Origin: Aquisphaera giovannonii
Lineage (GTDB): Bacteria > Planctomycetota > Planctomycetia > Isosphaerales > Isosphaeraceae
Direction of reading: 5' to 3'
Length of the DNA: 64,000 nt
NCBI RefSeq assembly: GCF_008087625.1
Contig: NZ_CP042997.1
Span: forward strand, 5,208,001-5,272,000
The position numbers and the translations under genes are program-made. The notes below the pieces were generated by a model. The model was not told the origin of the DNA. It made no database searches and was given only the letters and a program-made list of their open reading frames with translations. Every line of letters starts with the position of its first letter. Positions within the stretch are counted from its first letter, which is position 1. This document shows, one piece after another, positions 36,893-46,553 of the stretch.

Positions 36893-38833
36893 ATGGGGCT
36901 TTCACCGTCGAGCGGGCCCGGGGCGTCGAGGCGGAAGGTGCGGCCGATGCTGGAGGGGCTCGAGGCCCGCTGGGTCCTCAGCGCCGCCTCGGCGGGCGCC
37001 GTCGCCGGCGCGGCGGCGGGGGGGACCTTCTCGGAGGGGTTCCGGTCGTTCCGGTACACGACGCCCCAGGGGACGCACGTCCAGATCCAGATGGTGGGCG
37101 TCGGCAGCCTGGAGGGCACGACCGTGGACGCCTCCGGCGCGCTCCACCTGCTGTACAGCAAGACGAACTCCTACAGCAAGATCACGTCGAGCGTGCACGG
37201 CGGCACGGGGAAGGCGAGCCTGGCGAGCATCTATCACCGCGACCAGTACCTCCACGGCGCGACGAACTCGCTCAGCGGCGTCGGCGCCAGCGTGATCAAG
37301 ATGATCAACCTCAACTCGTTCAACCTGGTCGCCGGCGGGCACATCAACGCGACGGGCGGGATCAACACCCTGTCCCTCAACTCGGTGGGCCCGGCGACGC
37401 AGATCCAGCTCCGGGCGCTCCCCTCGGACGTCACGGCCGGCTCCACGAGCGGGACCACCACGAGCACGAGCGAGGGGACCTCGACGAACGTCATCAGCGA
37501 CGTGTTCCTGGTCCAGAGCCTCGCCGGGGTCACCGGCGAGTTCGTCTCGGCCGGCAACATCCTGCTCCAGAGCGACCCGACCAGCCCCAGCCCGCCCCCC
37601 GCGCCGCCGGGCGTGATCCTCAAGATCAACCGGATCAACGGCAACGTGTCGTCGGTGCCCGACCTGCTGACCGACGCGAGGATCTTCGGCTACGACGCCG
37701 CCAGCGGCCAGATCTACCGGTTCAGCCTCGACCTGGCGCAGAATTCCGGCGCGGTGGACCCGACCTTCGCGCCGATCCAGGTCCAGCCGGCCGGCTCGAC
37801 GGGCCAGGTCGCGCTGTCGGTGGGCCGCGACGGCAACGAGCTGGTGCTGATGGCGGCCACGGGGTCGCGGGTCGCCGTCTACAACGCCACGACCGGCGCG
37901 CCGGTCGGCTCGTTCGCGATCCCGGCGGGCATCGACATGCTCGGCTCGACGGACACGGTCACGGTGATGGGCAGCGTGCAGGCCAACCAGCTCCAGATGA
38001 TCGACGTGGCGGCCAGCCTGGCGGCGGGCTCGGCCGTGCCGGCGGCCGGCTCGTCCGCGGCGACCTACTCGCCCCAGGCCGGCGTCGGCTTCGTCGGCGG
38101 GCTCACGGGCCACCCCGGCTCGAACCAGGTCTACTCCACGATCGCCGCCACGTTCAACAGCCTGACGCCGACCGTGACCCAGCTCGGCGAGCTGACGGTC
38201 AACACGTCCGCGGCGGTGCCGAACCCGACCGGCGGCCTCACGCTCAAGCAGGTCTTCAGCACGGCGTCGCAGAACCCGATCCAGGTGGGCGGGCAGTACG
38301 TCCCGGTCAGCCCGTCGAACAACCCGTCGCTGACCGGGGTGCCCCTGGGGTCGATCGACGCCTACCTGGCCTTCAACAACATCGGCCTCAGCTCGGGCCA
38401 GTACACCAACACGATCGGCGTTCTCGGCCCGCAGTCCCTGAAGACCTACGCGACGATCAAGCTGAACGCCCCCGGGCCGATCACCGACCTGAGCGAGTCG
38501 TTCCGCCCGGACCTCAACGGCTCGGCCGCGTCCGGCACCGGCCCGGCCCTGATCGACGTCCAGGGCGACATCCAGTCGCTCCGCGGCCTCTCCGCCAACG
38601 GCCTGGTGCTCAACGACACCGGCTACCTCAACCTGATCCGGACCGGCACGCTCACCAACTCCACGATCGTGGCCCAGCCGATCGGCCACGTGAAGACGTC
38701 GCCCGCCAACCGGAAGAACGTCACCCTGATCTCCACCAGCAACCGCGACTACGGCACCAGGGGCGGCGTCACCCTGGTCAAGAACCTGCGGCAGATCGGC
38801 CCGCTCTCGTTCACGAACGACCCGACGAGCTGA
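36893..38833 (+). CDS. Large secreted protein with LEPR-XLL-type N-terminus
   Basis: A 646-residue exported protein. The N-terminus contains SRRKVRPMLEGLEARWVLSAA, a form of the planctomycete LEPR-XLL-type motif (R-x-x-x-E-x-L-E-x-R-x-x-L-S) thought to target surface proteins. The rest is Thr/Ser/Asn/Gly-rich and beta-structured, with recurrent patterns such as GYDAASGQIYRFSLDLAQN, VALSVGRDGNELVLMAATGS and VAVYNATTGAPVGSF that resemble beta-propeller blades. There are long Ser/Thr stretches (TSGTTTSTSEGTST). It has no catalytic motif. The ATG with AGGAGG at six bases was chosen over one 24 bases upstream. It is followed by a strong GC hairpin. Confidence 0.82.
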   Translation: MGLSPSSGPGASRRKVRPMLEGLEARWVLSAASAGAVAGAAAGGTFSEGFRSFRYTTPQGTHVQIQMVGVGSLEGTTVDASGALHLLYSKTNSYSKITSSVHGGTGKASLASIYHRDQYLHGATNSLSGVGASVIKMINLNSFNLVAGGHINATGGINTLSLNSVGPATQIQLRALPSDVTAGSTSGTTTSTSEGTSTNVISDVFLVQSLAGVTGEFVSAGNILLQSDPTSPSPPPAPPGVILKINRINGNVSSVPDLLTDARIFGYDAASGQIYRFSLDLAQNSGAVDPTFAPIQVQPAGSTGQVALSVGRDGNELVLMAATGSRVAVYNATTGAPVGSFAIPAGIDMLGSTDTVTVMGSVQANQLQMIDVAASLAAGSAVPAAGSSAATYSPQAGVGFVGGLTGHPGSNQVYSTIAATFNSLTPTVTQLGELTVNTSAAVPNPTGGLTLKQVFSTASQNPIQVGGQYVPVSPSNNPSLTGVPLGSIDAYLAFNNIGLSSGQYTNTIGVLGPQSLKTYATIKLNAPGPITDLSESFRPDLNGSAASGTGPALIDVQGDIQSLRGLSANGLVLNDTGYLNLIRTGTLTNSTIVAQPIGHVKTSPANRKNVTLISTSNRDYGTRGGVTLVKNLRQIGPLSFTNDPTS

Positions 38834-38854
38834 CGGGCGGGCCCGGGGGGGCCC

Positions 38855-38870
38855 GGGTCCGCGGGACCCC
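38855..38870 (+). terminator. GC-rich stem-loop after the large surface protein
   Basis: GGGTCC and GGACCC form a stem with a GCG loop, 22 bases after the stop. An overlapping GGGCCCGGGGGGGCCC palindrome precedes it. There is no T tract. It is a plausible terminator or transcript-end stabiliser. Confidence 0.4.
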
Positions 38871-38954
38871 AACGGCTCCCCCAACCGTGGCCATGCTCGG
38901 GGCCCGCCAGGGGCCGCCCAGCTCTTCATGAGCTGGAATCGGGACGGAAGTCCC

Positions 38955-38990
38955 ATCTCCCTCCCCCGCTCGGCGGGAGAGGGGACGGAG
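38955..38990. repeat. CTCGGCGGGAGAGGGG hairpin, third copy
   Basis: CATCTCCCTCCCCCGCTCGG followed by CGGGAGAGGGGACGG is the same unit as the facing pair at 14205-14400, here as a single copy between the LEPR-XLL-type gene and the ferritin gene. Confidence 0.65.
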
Positions 38991-39053
38991 GGTCACGGCC
39001 CCGCTCGCCGGCAGGGCCCGGCCCGTCGAGGGGGAAGTCCGACCTGCTCCCTC

Positions 39054-39539
39054 TCACTTCGTCTCGTGCACGAGGTAGGCCTCGACCATCAGCACGCTCG
39101 GCCCGGCGCGGCGGATGATCGCCAGGCGGCTCTCGGCGCTGGCGACCTCCTCGAGCTGCTCGCTGAGGAACCACTGGAGGAAGTTCAGCGGGATGAACTC
39201 GCGGCCCTCGGTCGCCAGCTCGACCAGGTCGTAGATCTGGCGGGTGGTGGCCAGCTCCGCGTCGAGCGCGAGCTGGGCCGCCTCCAGGGCCGAGGCGAAC
39301 TCGTTCCTGGGCTCGCGGACCGCCGGGATGATCGGGCTCCGCCCGGCGTCGAGCAGGAACTTGTTGAACTTCATCGCGTGTTCGCGCTCCTCGTCGGCCT
39401 GCTTGGAATAGAGCCGGGCGAGGGCGAAGAGGGACTCCTTCTCGCAGTAGTTGGCGATCGCCTGGTACTGGAGGTAATTCGCCAGCTCGTGGCCGATCTG
39501 CCGGTTGAACGCCTCGGTGAGCTTCTCGCTGATGAGCAT
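39054..39539 (-). CDS. ftn: Ferritin
   Basis: A 161-residue iron-storage ferritin (non-heme, bacterial Ftn type). The ferroxidase-site residues are visible: Glu18 in QIGHELANYLQYQ, and Glu51 and His54 in ADEEREHAMKF. A further Glu occurs in TTRQIYDLVELATEG, and Gln in LQWFLSEQLEEVASAE. The length and four-helix pattern fit a 24-subunit cage. It is cytosolic, stores iron and limits oxidative stress. The gene is divergent from the MFS transporter gene, with about 270 bases between them. Confidence 0.95.
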   Translation of the reverse strand: MLISEKLTEAFNRQIGHELANYLQYQAIANYCEKESLFALARLYSKQADEEREHAMKFNKFLLDAGRSPIIPAVREPRNEFASALEAAQLALDAELATTRQIYDLVELATEGREFIPLNFLQWFLSEQLEEVASAESRLAIIRRAGPSVLMVEAYLVHETK

Positions 39540-39807
39540 CGGTCGCCTTTCGTCCTGGGCATTCGGGGCGCCGCGCGGGCGGTCATCGCCCCGGGGCCGC
39601 GCCGGCGGGGACCACCGCCGCCCGGCCTCTCGCGTCGCGATCGGGACCGATTGTCGCCCGCCCGCGGCGGCTTCTCAAGCCCGGGTTCCCGCGGCAGGCC
39701 GGCGCCGGCTCGTTGTCCCGCCGGCGCGGCCGTGATAGATTCGGGCATCGACGCGGGCGTTCGTCCCGCGAGGCCTGGTCGGGTCGCGTTCGAGGGGCGG
39801 GGCGGAC

Positions 39808-41157
39808 ATGGCGGACAGCGGCGGTGCGGCCGGGGCCCCGGCCGCGACGGCGACGCGGCCGAGGCTGGGCTTCTGGCCGATCTGGAACATGAGCTTCGGG
39901 TTCCTGGGCATCCAGTTCGGCTGGGGCCTTCAGCTCGCGAACATGAGCGCCATCTACGCGAAGCTCGGCGCCGACCCGGACCGGATCCCGATCCTCTGGC
40001 TCGCCGGGCCCGTCACGGGGTTGCTCATCCAGCCGGTCATCGGCTCCATGAGCGACCGGACGTGGAACCGCCTGGGGCGGCGGCGGCCGTACTTCCTGGC
40101 CGGGGCCGTGCTCTCCAGCGTCGCGCTGTTCCTCATGCCGGATTCCTCCGCGCTCTGGATGGCGGCCGGGCTGCTCTGGGTCCTCGACGCGAGCATCAAC
40201 ATCAGCATGGAGCCCTTCCGCGCGTTCGTCGCCGACAAGCTCGACGAGTCCCAGCGCACGGCCGGCTTCGTGATGCAGAGCTTCTTCATCGGCGTGGGGG
40301 CGACGCTCGCCAACGTGCTGCCCTACCTCTTCCACAAGATGGGCGTGGCCGGGACGACGGCCGGCGGCATCCCGCTGACGGTCCAGTACACCTTCAAGCT
40401 GGGCGCCGGGGCGTTCCTCCTGGCGGTGCTCTGGACCGTCCTCACGACGGGCGAGGATCCGCCGGCCGACCTCGAGGCCTTCCGCCGCCGCCGGGCCGAG
40501 ACCGGCGGCCTCCGCCGCGGGCTGGCGGAGATCGTGGACGCGATCGGGGCCATGCCGCGGGTGATGCGGCAGCTCGCCGTCGTCCAGGTCTTCACCTGGC
40601 TGGGCCTCTTCTGCATGTGGATGTTCTTCGGCCTGGCCACCGCGCGGTACGTCTTCGGCGCGACCGCCAGCGGCTCGCCGGAGTTCGACCGCGGCACGGA
40701 ATGGGGCGGGATCGCCTTCGCCGTCTACTCGGTCGTCTGCTTCGCGGTGGCCTTCGCGCTGCCGGGGCTGGCCGCGCGGCTGGGGCGGACGCGGACCCAC
40801 GCGGCCTGCCTGGCCTGCGGCGGGCTCGGCCTGCTCTCGACGTGGTTCCTCCGCGACCCGTACCTCTGGCTGCTCAGCATGGTCGGCGTCGGCATCGCCT
40901 GGGCGTCGATCCTGTCGATGCCCTACGCGATGCTCGCCGGCGCGCTGCCGCCGGAGCGCGTCGGCGTGTACATGGGCGTGTTCAACTTCTTCATCGTCAT
41001 CCCCGAGATCATCGCGTCGCTGTCGTTCCAGCCGCTGGTCAAGCACCTCTTCGGCAACGACCCGCTGGCCGTCGTCCTGCTCGGCGGCTCCAGCCTGCTC
41101 GTCGCCGCCGCGCTGACCACCCGGGTCCACGACGTCACCGCGACGGCCGCATCCTGA
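39808..41157 (+). CDS. MFS transporter, SLC45-like sugar permease
   Basis: A 449-residue integral membrane protein with about 12 transmembrane helices. It has the family's [21 protein letters not shown] start, the DR-x-x-x-R-x-GRRRPY loop ([19 protein letters not shown]) after helix 2, and [20 protein letters not shown]. It resembles the GPH/SLC45-type oligosaccharide transporters (sucrose, maltose). The gene for a secreted alpha-amylase family enzyme starts 25 bases downstream, so this operon probably breaks down alpha-glucans outside the cytoplasm and imports the product. The substrate is inferred from context. Confidence 0.9.
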   Translation: MADSGGAAGAPAATATRPRLGFWPIWNMSFGFLGIQFGWGLQLANMSAIYAKLGADPDRIPILWLAGPVTGLLIQPVIGSMSDRTWNRLGRRRPYFLAGAVLSSVALFLMPDSSALWMAAGLLWVLDASINISMEPFRAFVADKLDESQRTAGFVMQSFFIGVGATLANVLPYLFHKMGVAGTTAGGIPLTVQYTFKLGAGAFLLAVLWTVLTTGEDPPADLEAFRRRRAETGGLRRGLAEIVDAIGAMPRVMRQLAVVQVFTWLGLFCMWMFFGLATARYVFGATASGSPEFDRGTEWGGIAFAVYSVVCFAVAFALPGLAARLGRTRTHAACLACGGLGLLSTWFLRDPYLWLLSMVGVGIAWASILSMPYAMLAGALPPERVGVYMGVFNFFIVIPEIIASLSFQPLVKHLFGNDPLAVVLLGGSSLLVAAALTTRVHDVTATAAS

Positions 41158-41182
41158 GGCCGCATCCCCCGGAGTCCCCGCC

Positions 41183-42637
41183 ATGCCCGCGCCCCTCGCG
41201 AACGGCTTGCCCCGCCGCCTGCTCCTCGTGCTCTCCACGCTGGCCATCCTGGCCGCCGCGGCCGCCCCGGCCCCGGCGCAGCAGGCGACGGCGAAGGACG
41301 TCGCCAAGCTCCCCGCGCGGCCCCGCCCGCAATGGGTGACCGACGCCGTCATCTACGAGCTCTTCCCGCGCAACTTCTCGAACGAGGGCAACTTCGCGGG
41401 CGTCACCGCGAGGCTGGACGAGCTGAAGGACCTGGGCGTCGACGTCCTCTGGCTGATGCCGATCCACCCGATCGGCCAGAAGGGCAAGAAGGGGACCGTC
41501 GGCAGCCCCTACGCCGTCCGCGACTACGACGCCATCAACCCGGACTACGGCACGGCCGAGGACCTGAAGCGCCTGGTCGCGGAGGCCCACAAGCGGGGGT
41601 TGAAGGTCATCCTGGACATCGTCGCCAACCACACGGCGTGGGACTCGGTGCTGATGGAGAAGCACCCGGACTTCTACACCCGCGACGCCTCCGGCAAGGT
41701 CCTGCCGCCGAACCCCGACTGGACCGACGTCGCCGACCTGAACTACGACAACCCCGCGCTCCGCGACTACATGGTCGGCATGCTCAAGCGTTGGGTGAAG
41801 GAGTTCGACGTGGACGGCTTCCGCTGCGACGTGGCGATGGAGGTCCCGACCGACTTCTGGGAGCGGGTCCGCGACGAGCTGGCGGCGATCAAGCCGGACA
41901 TCTTCCTGCTGGCCGAGGCCTCCAAGCCCGAGCTGCTGGTGAAGGCGTTCGACGCCGACTACGCCTGGCCGCTGCACGGCACGCTCGCCGAGGTCATGAT
42001 GAGCGGCCGGCCGGCGACGGCGATCCGCGACGCCTGGAAGGAGCAGAAGGCCGCCTTCCCGAAGGGCGCGGTCCACGTCGTCTTCAGCGACAACCACGAC
42101 GAGCGCCGGGCCATCGTCCGCTTCGGCGAGCGCGGGGCCATGGCCGCGGCCGTGCTGATCTTCACCCTGGACGGGATCCCGCTCATCTACAACGGCATGG
42201 AGTTCGGCGACTCGACCGAGTCCGGCGCCCCGGCCCTCTTCGAGAAGCTCCCCATCCTCCGGCCGATCTCCGAGCGGCGGCCGGAGTTCGCCATCCTCTT
42301 CCGGCAGCTCATCGCCCTCCGCCGCGACCACCCGGCGCTGCGATCCGGCGACCTGGCCTGGCTGCCGACCTCCGACGAGGACCGGATCGTCGCGTTCCTC
42401 CGCCGCGACGCGAAGGAGGAAATCCTCGTCGCGATCAACCTCTCCAACCGCCCGTTCCGGGGCAGGATCGCGGACCTCCCCGCGCAGGCCGCGGCCTTCC
42501 GCGACATCACGCCGACCCTGAAGGCCGGCGTGCCCTCGGCCAGGGCCAGCGGGCGCTCCGGGGCCCAGCCGCCCGCCCTGCCCGAGCTCTCGCTGCCGGC
42601 CTGGGGCTTCCGCGTCCTCCAGCGGATGCTGCCCTGA
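41183..42637 (+). CDS. Secreted alpha-amylase family glycosyl hydrolase (GH13)
   Basis: A 484-residue exported enzyme. A signal peptide (LLLVLSTLAILAAAAAPAPA) precedes the GH13 barrel, which begins WVTDAVIYELFPRNFSNEGN. Conserved regions are ILDIVANHTAWD (I), VDGFRCDVAMEVP with nucleophile Asp216 (II), IFLLAEAS with acid/base Glu245 (III), and VVFSDNHDERR with Asp306 (IV). The C-terminal beta domain ends at WGFRVLQRMLP. It should cleave alpha-1,4-linked glucans. It follows the sugar permease in the same operon. A CCCC-TTC-GGGG hairpin follows the stop. Confidence 0.94.
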   Translation: MPAPLANGLPRRLLLVLSTLAILAAAAAPAPAQQATAKDVAKLPARPRPQWVTDAVIYELFPRNFSNEGNFAGVTARLDELKDLGVDVLWLMPIHPIGQKGKKGTVGSPYAVRDYDAINPDYGTAEDLKRLVAEAHKRGLKVILDIVANHTAWDSVLMEKHPDFYTRDASGKVLPPNPDWTDVADLNYDNPALRDYMVGMLKRWVKEFDVDGFRCDVAMEVPTDFWERVRDELAAIKPDIFLLAEASKPELLVKAFDADYAWPLHGTLAEVMMSGRPATAIRDAWKEQKAAFPKGAVHVVFSDNHDERRAIVRFGERGAMAAAVLIFTLDGIPLIYNGMEFGDSTESGAPALFEKLPILRPISERRPEFAILFRQLIALRRDHPALRSGDLAWLPTSDEDRIVAFLRRDAKEEILVAINLSNRPFRGRIADLPAQAAAFRDITPTLKAGVPSARASGRSGAQPPALPELSLPAWGFRVLQRMLP

Positions 42638-42961
42638 GAGGGCTCGCCCCTTCGGGGCCCCATCGAGCCCGCCATGCGGCAATCTTTGCGCGGTTTTACA
42701 ATCGGCGTAAGGTCCTGGGGGCGAGGCGCTTGTGGATGATGTGTGGGGCGGTCCGGCCGGATCGCCCCGTCCTCGGGCTGGCCTGGACGCGCGGCCGCGC
42801 CTAAACTCGCCCCGGTGACCTAAGGAATTCGGGGTCGCGACCCGTCGCGAGGAGGCCGAAAGGGGCCCGGCCTGCCCGCGAGGCGGCGGCCCCATGACGG
42901 ACGCGCCCGCGCGGGCCTGCGGCGGCCGGCGTGCGCGCGTCGTCGGCGCGAGGCCGCGGCG
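42638..42961. other. Intergenic region upstream of the CRTAC1 gene
   Basis: About 320 bases. Apart from the hairpin near its start, it contains a locally AT-richer patch (TTTGCGCGGTTTTACAATCG, around 42685-42704) that could hold a promoter. No gene is supported. Long frames on both strands are high-GC artefacts. Confidence 0.4.
42646..42658 (+). terminator. Short hairpin after the amylase gene
   Basis: GCCCC and GGGGC form a five-base-pair stem with a stable UUC-type loop, nine bases after the stop of the MFS-amylase operon. It is short and has no T tract, so the call is tentative. Confidence 0.35.
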
Positions 42962-45394
42962 ATGATCAGAAGAGCGTTGGGCGTCCTCCTCACCGCCGGG
43001 CTCCTCGGCCTCGCGGCCTCCTGGATCCTGATCGGGCCGACGATCTGGCGGAGAGCCGGGGCGAGGTTTTCGGCCATTGCCGCGCGGGGCCGGGCGCCCG
43101 GATCGACGTCGCCCGTGGACGTCCGGCCCGCCGCCGGGGCCCGGGCGGCCGAGCCGACGGTGGCGATCGTCAGCCAGGGGTTCCTGGACGCCAGCGGCTA
43201 CAACCTGGCGTATCCCTACACCGCCCCCATCGCCGACCGCGGCTCGCTGGCCGAGTGCCTGGCCGCGGCCCGGGGCCGGGCGGATCGGGGCATCGCCGAG
43301 ATCGAGGGCCAGCTCCGGCTCTGGTCCGAGTCCGGGCCCGGGGGCGCGGCCGGCGCGATCGGCAAGGCCCGGCTGGAGACCTACGCCGCGCTGCTCTGCA
43401 TGTACGACGGCCGCTTCGCCGAGGCCGAGGCGCGGCTGGGGCGGGCGATCGCCACGCTGAGGGTCCCGGGGGTGCCCGCGAACCTGATCGCCAACCTCAC
43501 GGCCATCCGCGGCGCGGCGGCCCTGCGGCGGGGCGAGGAGGACAACTGCGTCGCCTGCCTCGGCCCCTCGAGCTGCCTCTTCCCGCTCTCCCCAGAGGCC
43601 GTGCACGCGAGGCCCGACGGCTCGCGGGCGGCGACGGGGTATTTCCTCGAGTACCTCCACGCCCGGCCCGAGGACCTCGGCATCCGCTGGGTCCTGAACA
43701 TCGCGGCGATGACGCTGGGCGAATATCCCGACGGCGTGCCGCCGGAGTTCCGGATCCCGGCCCGATCGCCGGCCGCCGGGTCCGACCTCGGCAGGTTCCC
43801 CAACGTCGCCATGGCCGCCGGCCTGGGCGTGCGCGGCCCGAACATGTCCGGCGGCTCCCTCTTCGACGACTTCAACGGCGACGGCTGGCCGGACGTCGTC
43901 ACCACGACCACCGACTGGGACCAGGGTGCCTCGTTCTACCTGAACCGCGGCGACGGCACGTTCGAGGACCGGTCGGTCCCCTCCGGCCTGGACGCGCAGC
44001 CGATGGCGCTGAACCTGTCGCACGCCGACTACGACAACGACGGCAAGCTCGACATCCTGATCATCCGGGGCGGCTGGGAGGACCCCTACCCGCTGACCCT
44101 GCTGCACAACGCGGGCGGCGGGCGGTTCGAGGACGTGACCCGGGCCGCCGGCATGGCCGAGCCGATCGCCTCCAAGTCCGCCGCCTGGGGCGACTACGAC
44201 GACGACGGCCTGGTGGACGTCTACGTGGCCGGCGAGTTCTACCCCAACGCGGACCGCCGCGTGGCCGACACCAACCCGGCCCCGCGCGCGACGGACCCCC
44301 GCAACCGGGGCCGGCTCTACCGCAACAACGGCGACGGCACGTTCACCGACGTCGCCGCTCGCGCCGGCGTGCTCAACGAGCGCTGGGCCCAGGGGGCGGC
44401 CTGGGGCGACTACGACGACGACGGCAAGCTCGACCTGTTCGTCTCCAACCGGCAGGCCGGCAACCGGCTCTACCGCAACAACGGCGACGGCACATTCGCC
44501 GACGTCGCCCCCGAGCTCGGGCTGCTGGGGCCCTCGGAGTGCTTCGCCTGCTGGTTCTGGGACTACGACAACGACGGCCGGCTCGACCTCTACGTCAACG
44601 GCTCCTTCGCCCCCATGCAGGTGGTCGCGGCCGACCTGCTGGGCAAGGGCACGCCGCCGTCGCGGTTCCTCCCCCGGCTCTACCGCAACGTCGGCGGCGG
44701 GAAGTTCGAGGACGCGACCGCGGCGGCCGGCTTGAATCACGCCTGGCTGCCGATGGGCGCCAGCACCGGCGACATCGACAACGACGGCTACCCGGACGTC
44801 TACCTCGGGACCGGCAGGCCGCAGTACGAGGCCCTGGTCCCCAACGTCCTGCTCCGCAACGTCGGGGGCGCCCGCTTCGAGGACGTGAGCGAGGCGACGG
44901 GCACCGGCCACCTCCAGAAGGGCCACGGCGTCTCGTTCGCCGACTACGACCGCGACGGCGACCTCGACCTGTTCGTGGAGCAGGGGGGCGCCACGCCGGG
45001 CGACAAGGCCTACAACCTCCTCTTCCGGAACCCCGGCCGGCCGGGGCGGCACTGGCTGGAGGTCCGCCTGGTCGGCACCCGGACGAACCGCGCGGCGCTC
45101 GCGGCCACGTTGCGGGCCGACCTCGCCGCGACGCCGAACTCGCCGGCGCGGTCGATCTTCCGCCAAATCGGGCCGGGCTCGAGCTTCGGCGGCAACAGCC
45201 TCGCCGCCTGGATCGGCCTGGGCGAGTCGGATCGGGTCGAGTCGCTCACCGTCTCCTGGCCGACGAGCCGCACCCGCCAGACCTTCCGGGACGTCCCCGC
45301 CGATCGCTCGCTGGAGATCACCGAGGGGGCCGCGTCCTATCGCACCCTCGCCCGCGAGCCCGCCCGGATCGACCCGCCCCCGCGGGCCCGCTGA
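42962..45394 (+). CDS. CRTAC1/ASPIC-UnbV family FG-GAP protein
   Basis: An 810-residue exported or membrane-anchored protein. It has one N-terminal membrane segment (ALGVLLTAGLLGLAASWILI), then a helical TPR-like region (about residues 85-250, with ETYAALLCMYDGRFAEAEAR). Next come seven FG-GAP blades with calcium loops (DFNGDGWPD, DYDNDGKLD, DYDDDGLVD, DYDDDGKLD, DYDNDGRLD, DIDNDGYPD, DYDRDGDLD), and a C-terminal ASPIC/UnbV domain ending GLGESDRVESLTVSWPTSRT. Planctomycetes have many such paralogues, often in operons with TPR proteins, as here. The function is unknown. Ligand binding at the surface is likely. Confidence 0.92.
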   Translation: MIRRALGVLLTAGLLGLAASWILIGPTIWRRAGARFSAIAARGRAPGSTSPVDVRPAAGARAAEPTVAIVSQGFLDASGYNLAYPYTAPIADRGSLAECLAAARGRADRGIAEIEGQLRLWSESGPGGAAGAIGKARLETYAALLCMYDGRFAEAEARLGRAIATLRVPGVPANLIANLTAIRGAAALRRGEEDNCVACLGPSSCLFPLSPEAVHARPDGSRAATGYFLEYLHARPEDLGIRWVLNIAAMTLGEYPDGVPPEFRIPARSPAAGSDLGRFPNVAMAAGLGVRGPNMSGGSLFDDFNGDGWPDVVTTTTDWDQGASFYLNRGDGTFEDRSVPSGLDAQPMALNLSHADYDNDGKLDILIIRGGWEDPYPLTLLHNAGGGRFEDVTRAAGMAEPIASKSAAWGDYDDDGLVDVYVAGEFYPNADRRVADTNPAPRATDPRNRGRLYRNNGDGTFTDVAARAGVLNERWAQGAAWGDYDDDGKLDLFVSNRQAGNRLYRNNGDGTFADVAPELGLLGPSECFACWFWDYDNDGRLDLYVNGSFAPMQVVAADLLGKGTPPSRFLPRLYRNVGGGKFEDATAAAGLNHAWLPMGASTGDIDNDGYPDVYLGTGRPQYEALVPNVLLRNVGGARFEDVSEATGTGHLQKGHGVSFADYDRDGDLDLFVEQGGATPGDKAYNLLFRNPGRPGRHWLEVRLVGTRTNRAALAATLRADLAATPNSPARSIFRQIGPGSSFGGNSLAAWIGLGESDRVESLTVSWPTSRTRQTFRDVPADRSLEITEGAASYRTLAREPARIDPPPRAR

Positions 45395-45668
45395 GGCGGC
45401 CGCGACGGCGGGCCGCCGGGGCCGGCCCGGCCCCCTCGCCCCGGCCCCGCCTCCTCGTTCCCGGCTTCTTGCGATCCGCGATACTCGGCATTGACCGTCC
45501 CGGGCTCGCGGCTTAAGGTGCCCGGGATGGCCCCGAGGGGCGGGCGTCGGCGTGCCGGGAAGGCGGGCCGGGCGGCCGCGCGGGGCGCGGGGCATGTCGC
45601 GGTCCTCTCGTCGCAAGTCATTTCGATTCCCAACGATCCGCCCGCCCCGGGGAGGGGTGCGACTCGTC

Positions 45669-46553
45669 ATGTGGCGTGCGGCCTCGATCGCTGCCTGGAG
45701 CGCCTGGCTCGTCCTGCTTGCGGCGTCCGCCGGATGCAGCTGGCACGACACGCGCAAGGGGGCTCCCGCGGTGCCGCTCTCGCCCGAGCAGGCGGCGCGG
45801 GCCCAGGCGATCAGCGAGCAGGCGCGGGCGGCGCTCGACCGGAAGGACCTGGAGGGGGCGCGGCTCGCGCTGCTCCAGCTCGTGGCGGTGACCCCCGCGT
45901 CGTCCGAGGCCCAGCAGCGGCTGGGCAAGGTGCTCCAGCTCCAGGGGCGGTTCGGCGAGGCCGAGGCCTGCTTCCGCAAGGCGCTGGCCCTGGACCCCGA
46001 CTACGTCGCCGCGCTCATCGGCCTGGGGACGGTCGAGGCGGCCCGGGGCGACACGGCCTCCGCCCTCCGGCGGTTCGACTCGGCCATCGAGGTCGAGCCC
46101 AGGGACGCCGAGGCCCGCTTCGTCGCGGCGGGCGTCCTGGAGTCGATCGGCCGGACCGACGAGGCGCTGGCCGGCTACTTCCGGACGATCGAGCTCAACC
46201 CGCTCCAGGCCGAGGCCAGCCGCCGGATCGGGGCGATCGAGCTGGCGCGCGGCCAGCCCGACCTGGCCCTCGCCCGCCTCGACCAGGCGGTGGAGCTCGC
46301 CCCGGAGGACGGCGAGGCGCGGCTGCTCCGCGGCCGGGCCCACCGGATCCTCCGCCACGCGACCGAGGCCCTCGCCGACCTGAAGATCGCCGCGAACCTC
46401 CTGCCGGACCGCCCGGAGGTGCACCTCCAGCTCGCTTTGGCCCTCGAGGCCGTCCAGCAGAAGCCCGCGGCCCTCGCCGCCGCCGAGAAGGCCCTCCAGC
46501 TCGCCCCCAACGACGCCGACGCCCGCGACCTCACCCGGCGGCTCCGGCGATGA
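45669..46553 (+). CDS. TPR-repeat lipoprotein
   Basis: A 294-residue lipoprotein. The signal peptide ends in the lipobox LAASAGC, with the lipidated Cys at residue 23. It is followed by about seven tetratricopeptide repeats (for example QQRLGKVLQLQGRFGEAEAC, LDPDYVAALIGLGTVEAARG, VHLQLALALEAVQQKPAALA). TPR scaffolds mediate protein contacts. It lies 274 bases after the CRTAC1 gene in the same direction, and the two protein types are often neighbours, so joint function is plausible. The stop codon lies at the edge of the inverted-repeat unit 46552-46888. Confidence 0.9.
   Translation: MWRAASIAAWSAWLVLLAASAGCSWHDTRKGAPAVPLSPEQAARAQAISEQARAALDRKDLEGARLALLQLVAVTPASSEAQQRLGKVLQLQGRFGEAEACFRKALALDPDYVAALIGLGTVEAARGDTASALRRFDSAIEVEPRDAEARFVAAGVLESIGRTDEALAGYFRTIELNPLQAEASRRIGAIELARGQPDLALARLDQAVELAPEDGEARLLRGRAHRILRHATEALADLKIAANLLPDRPEVHLQLALALEAVQQKPAALAAAEKALQLAPNDADARDLTRRLRR

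Noticed and set aside
41135-45979. A 1614-codon frame on the minus strand opposite the amylase and CRTAC1 genes
   Set aside because: It is antisense to two genes with clear motifs. Its translation is a featureless Arg/Gly/Val/Pro/Glu-rich string, as high-GC DNA gives in the complementary frame.
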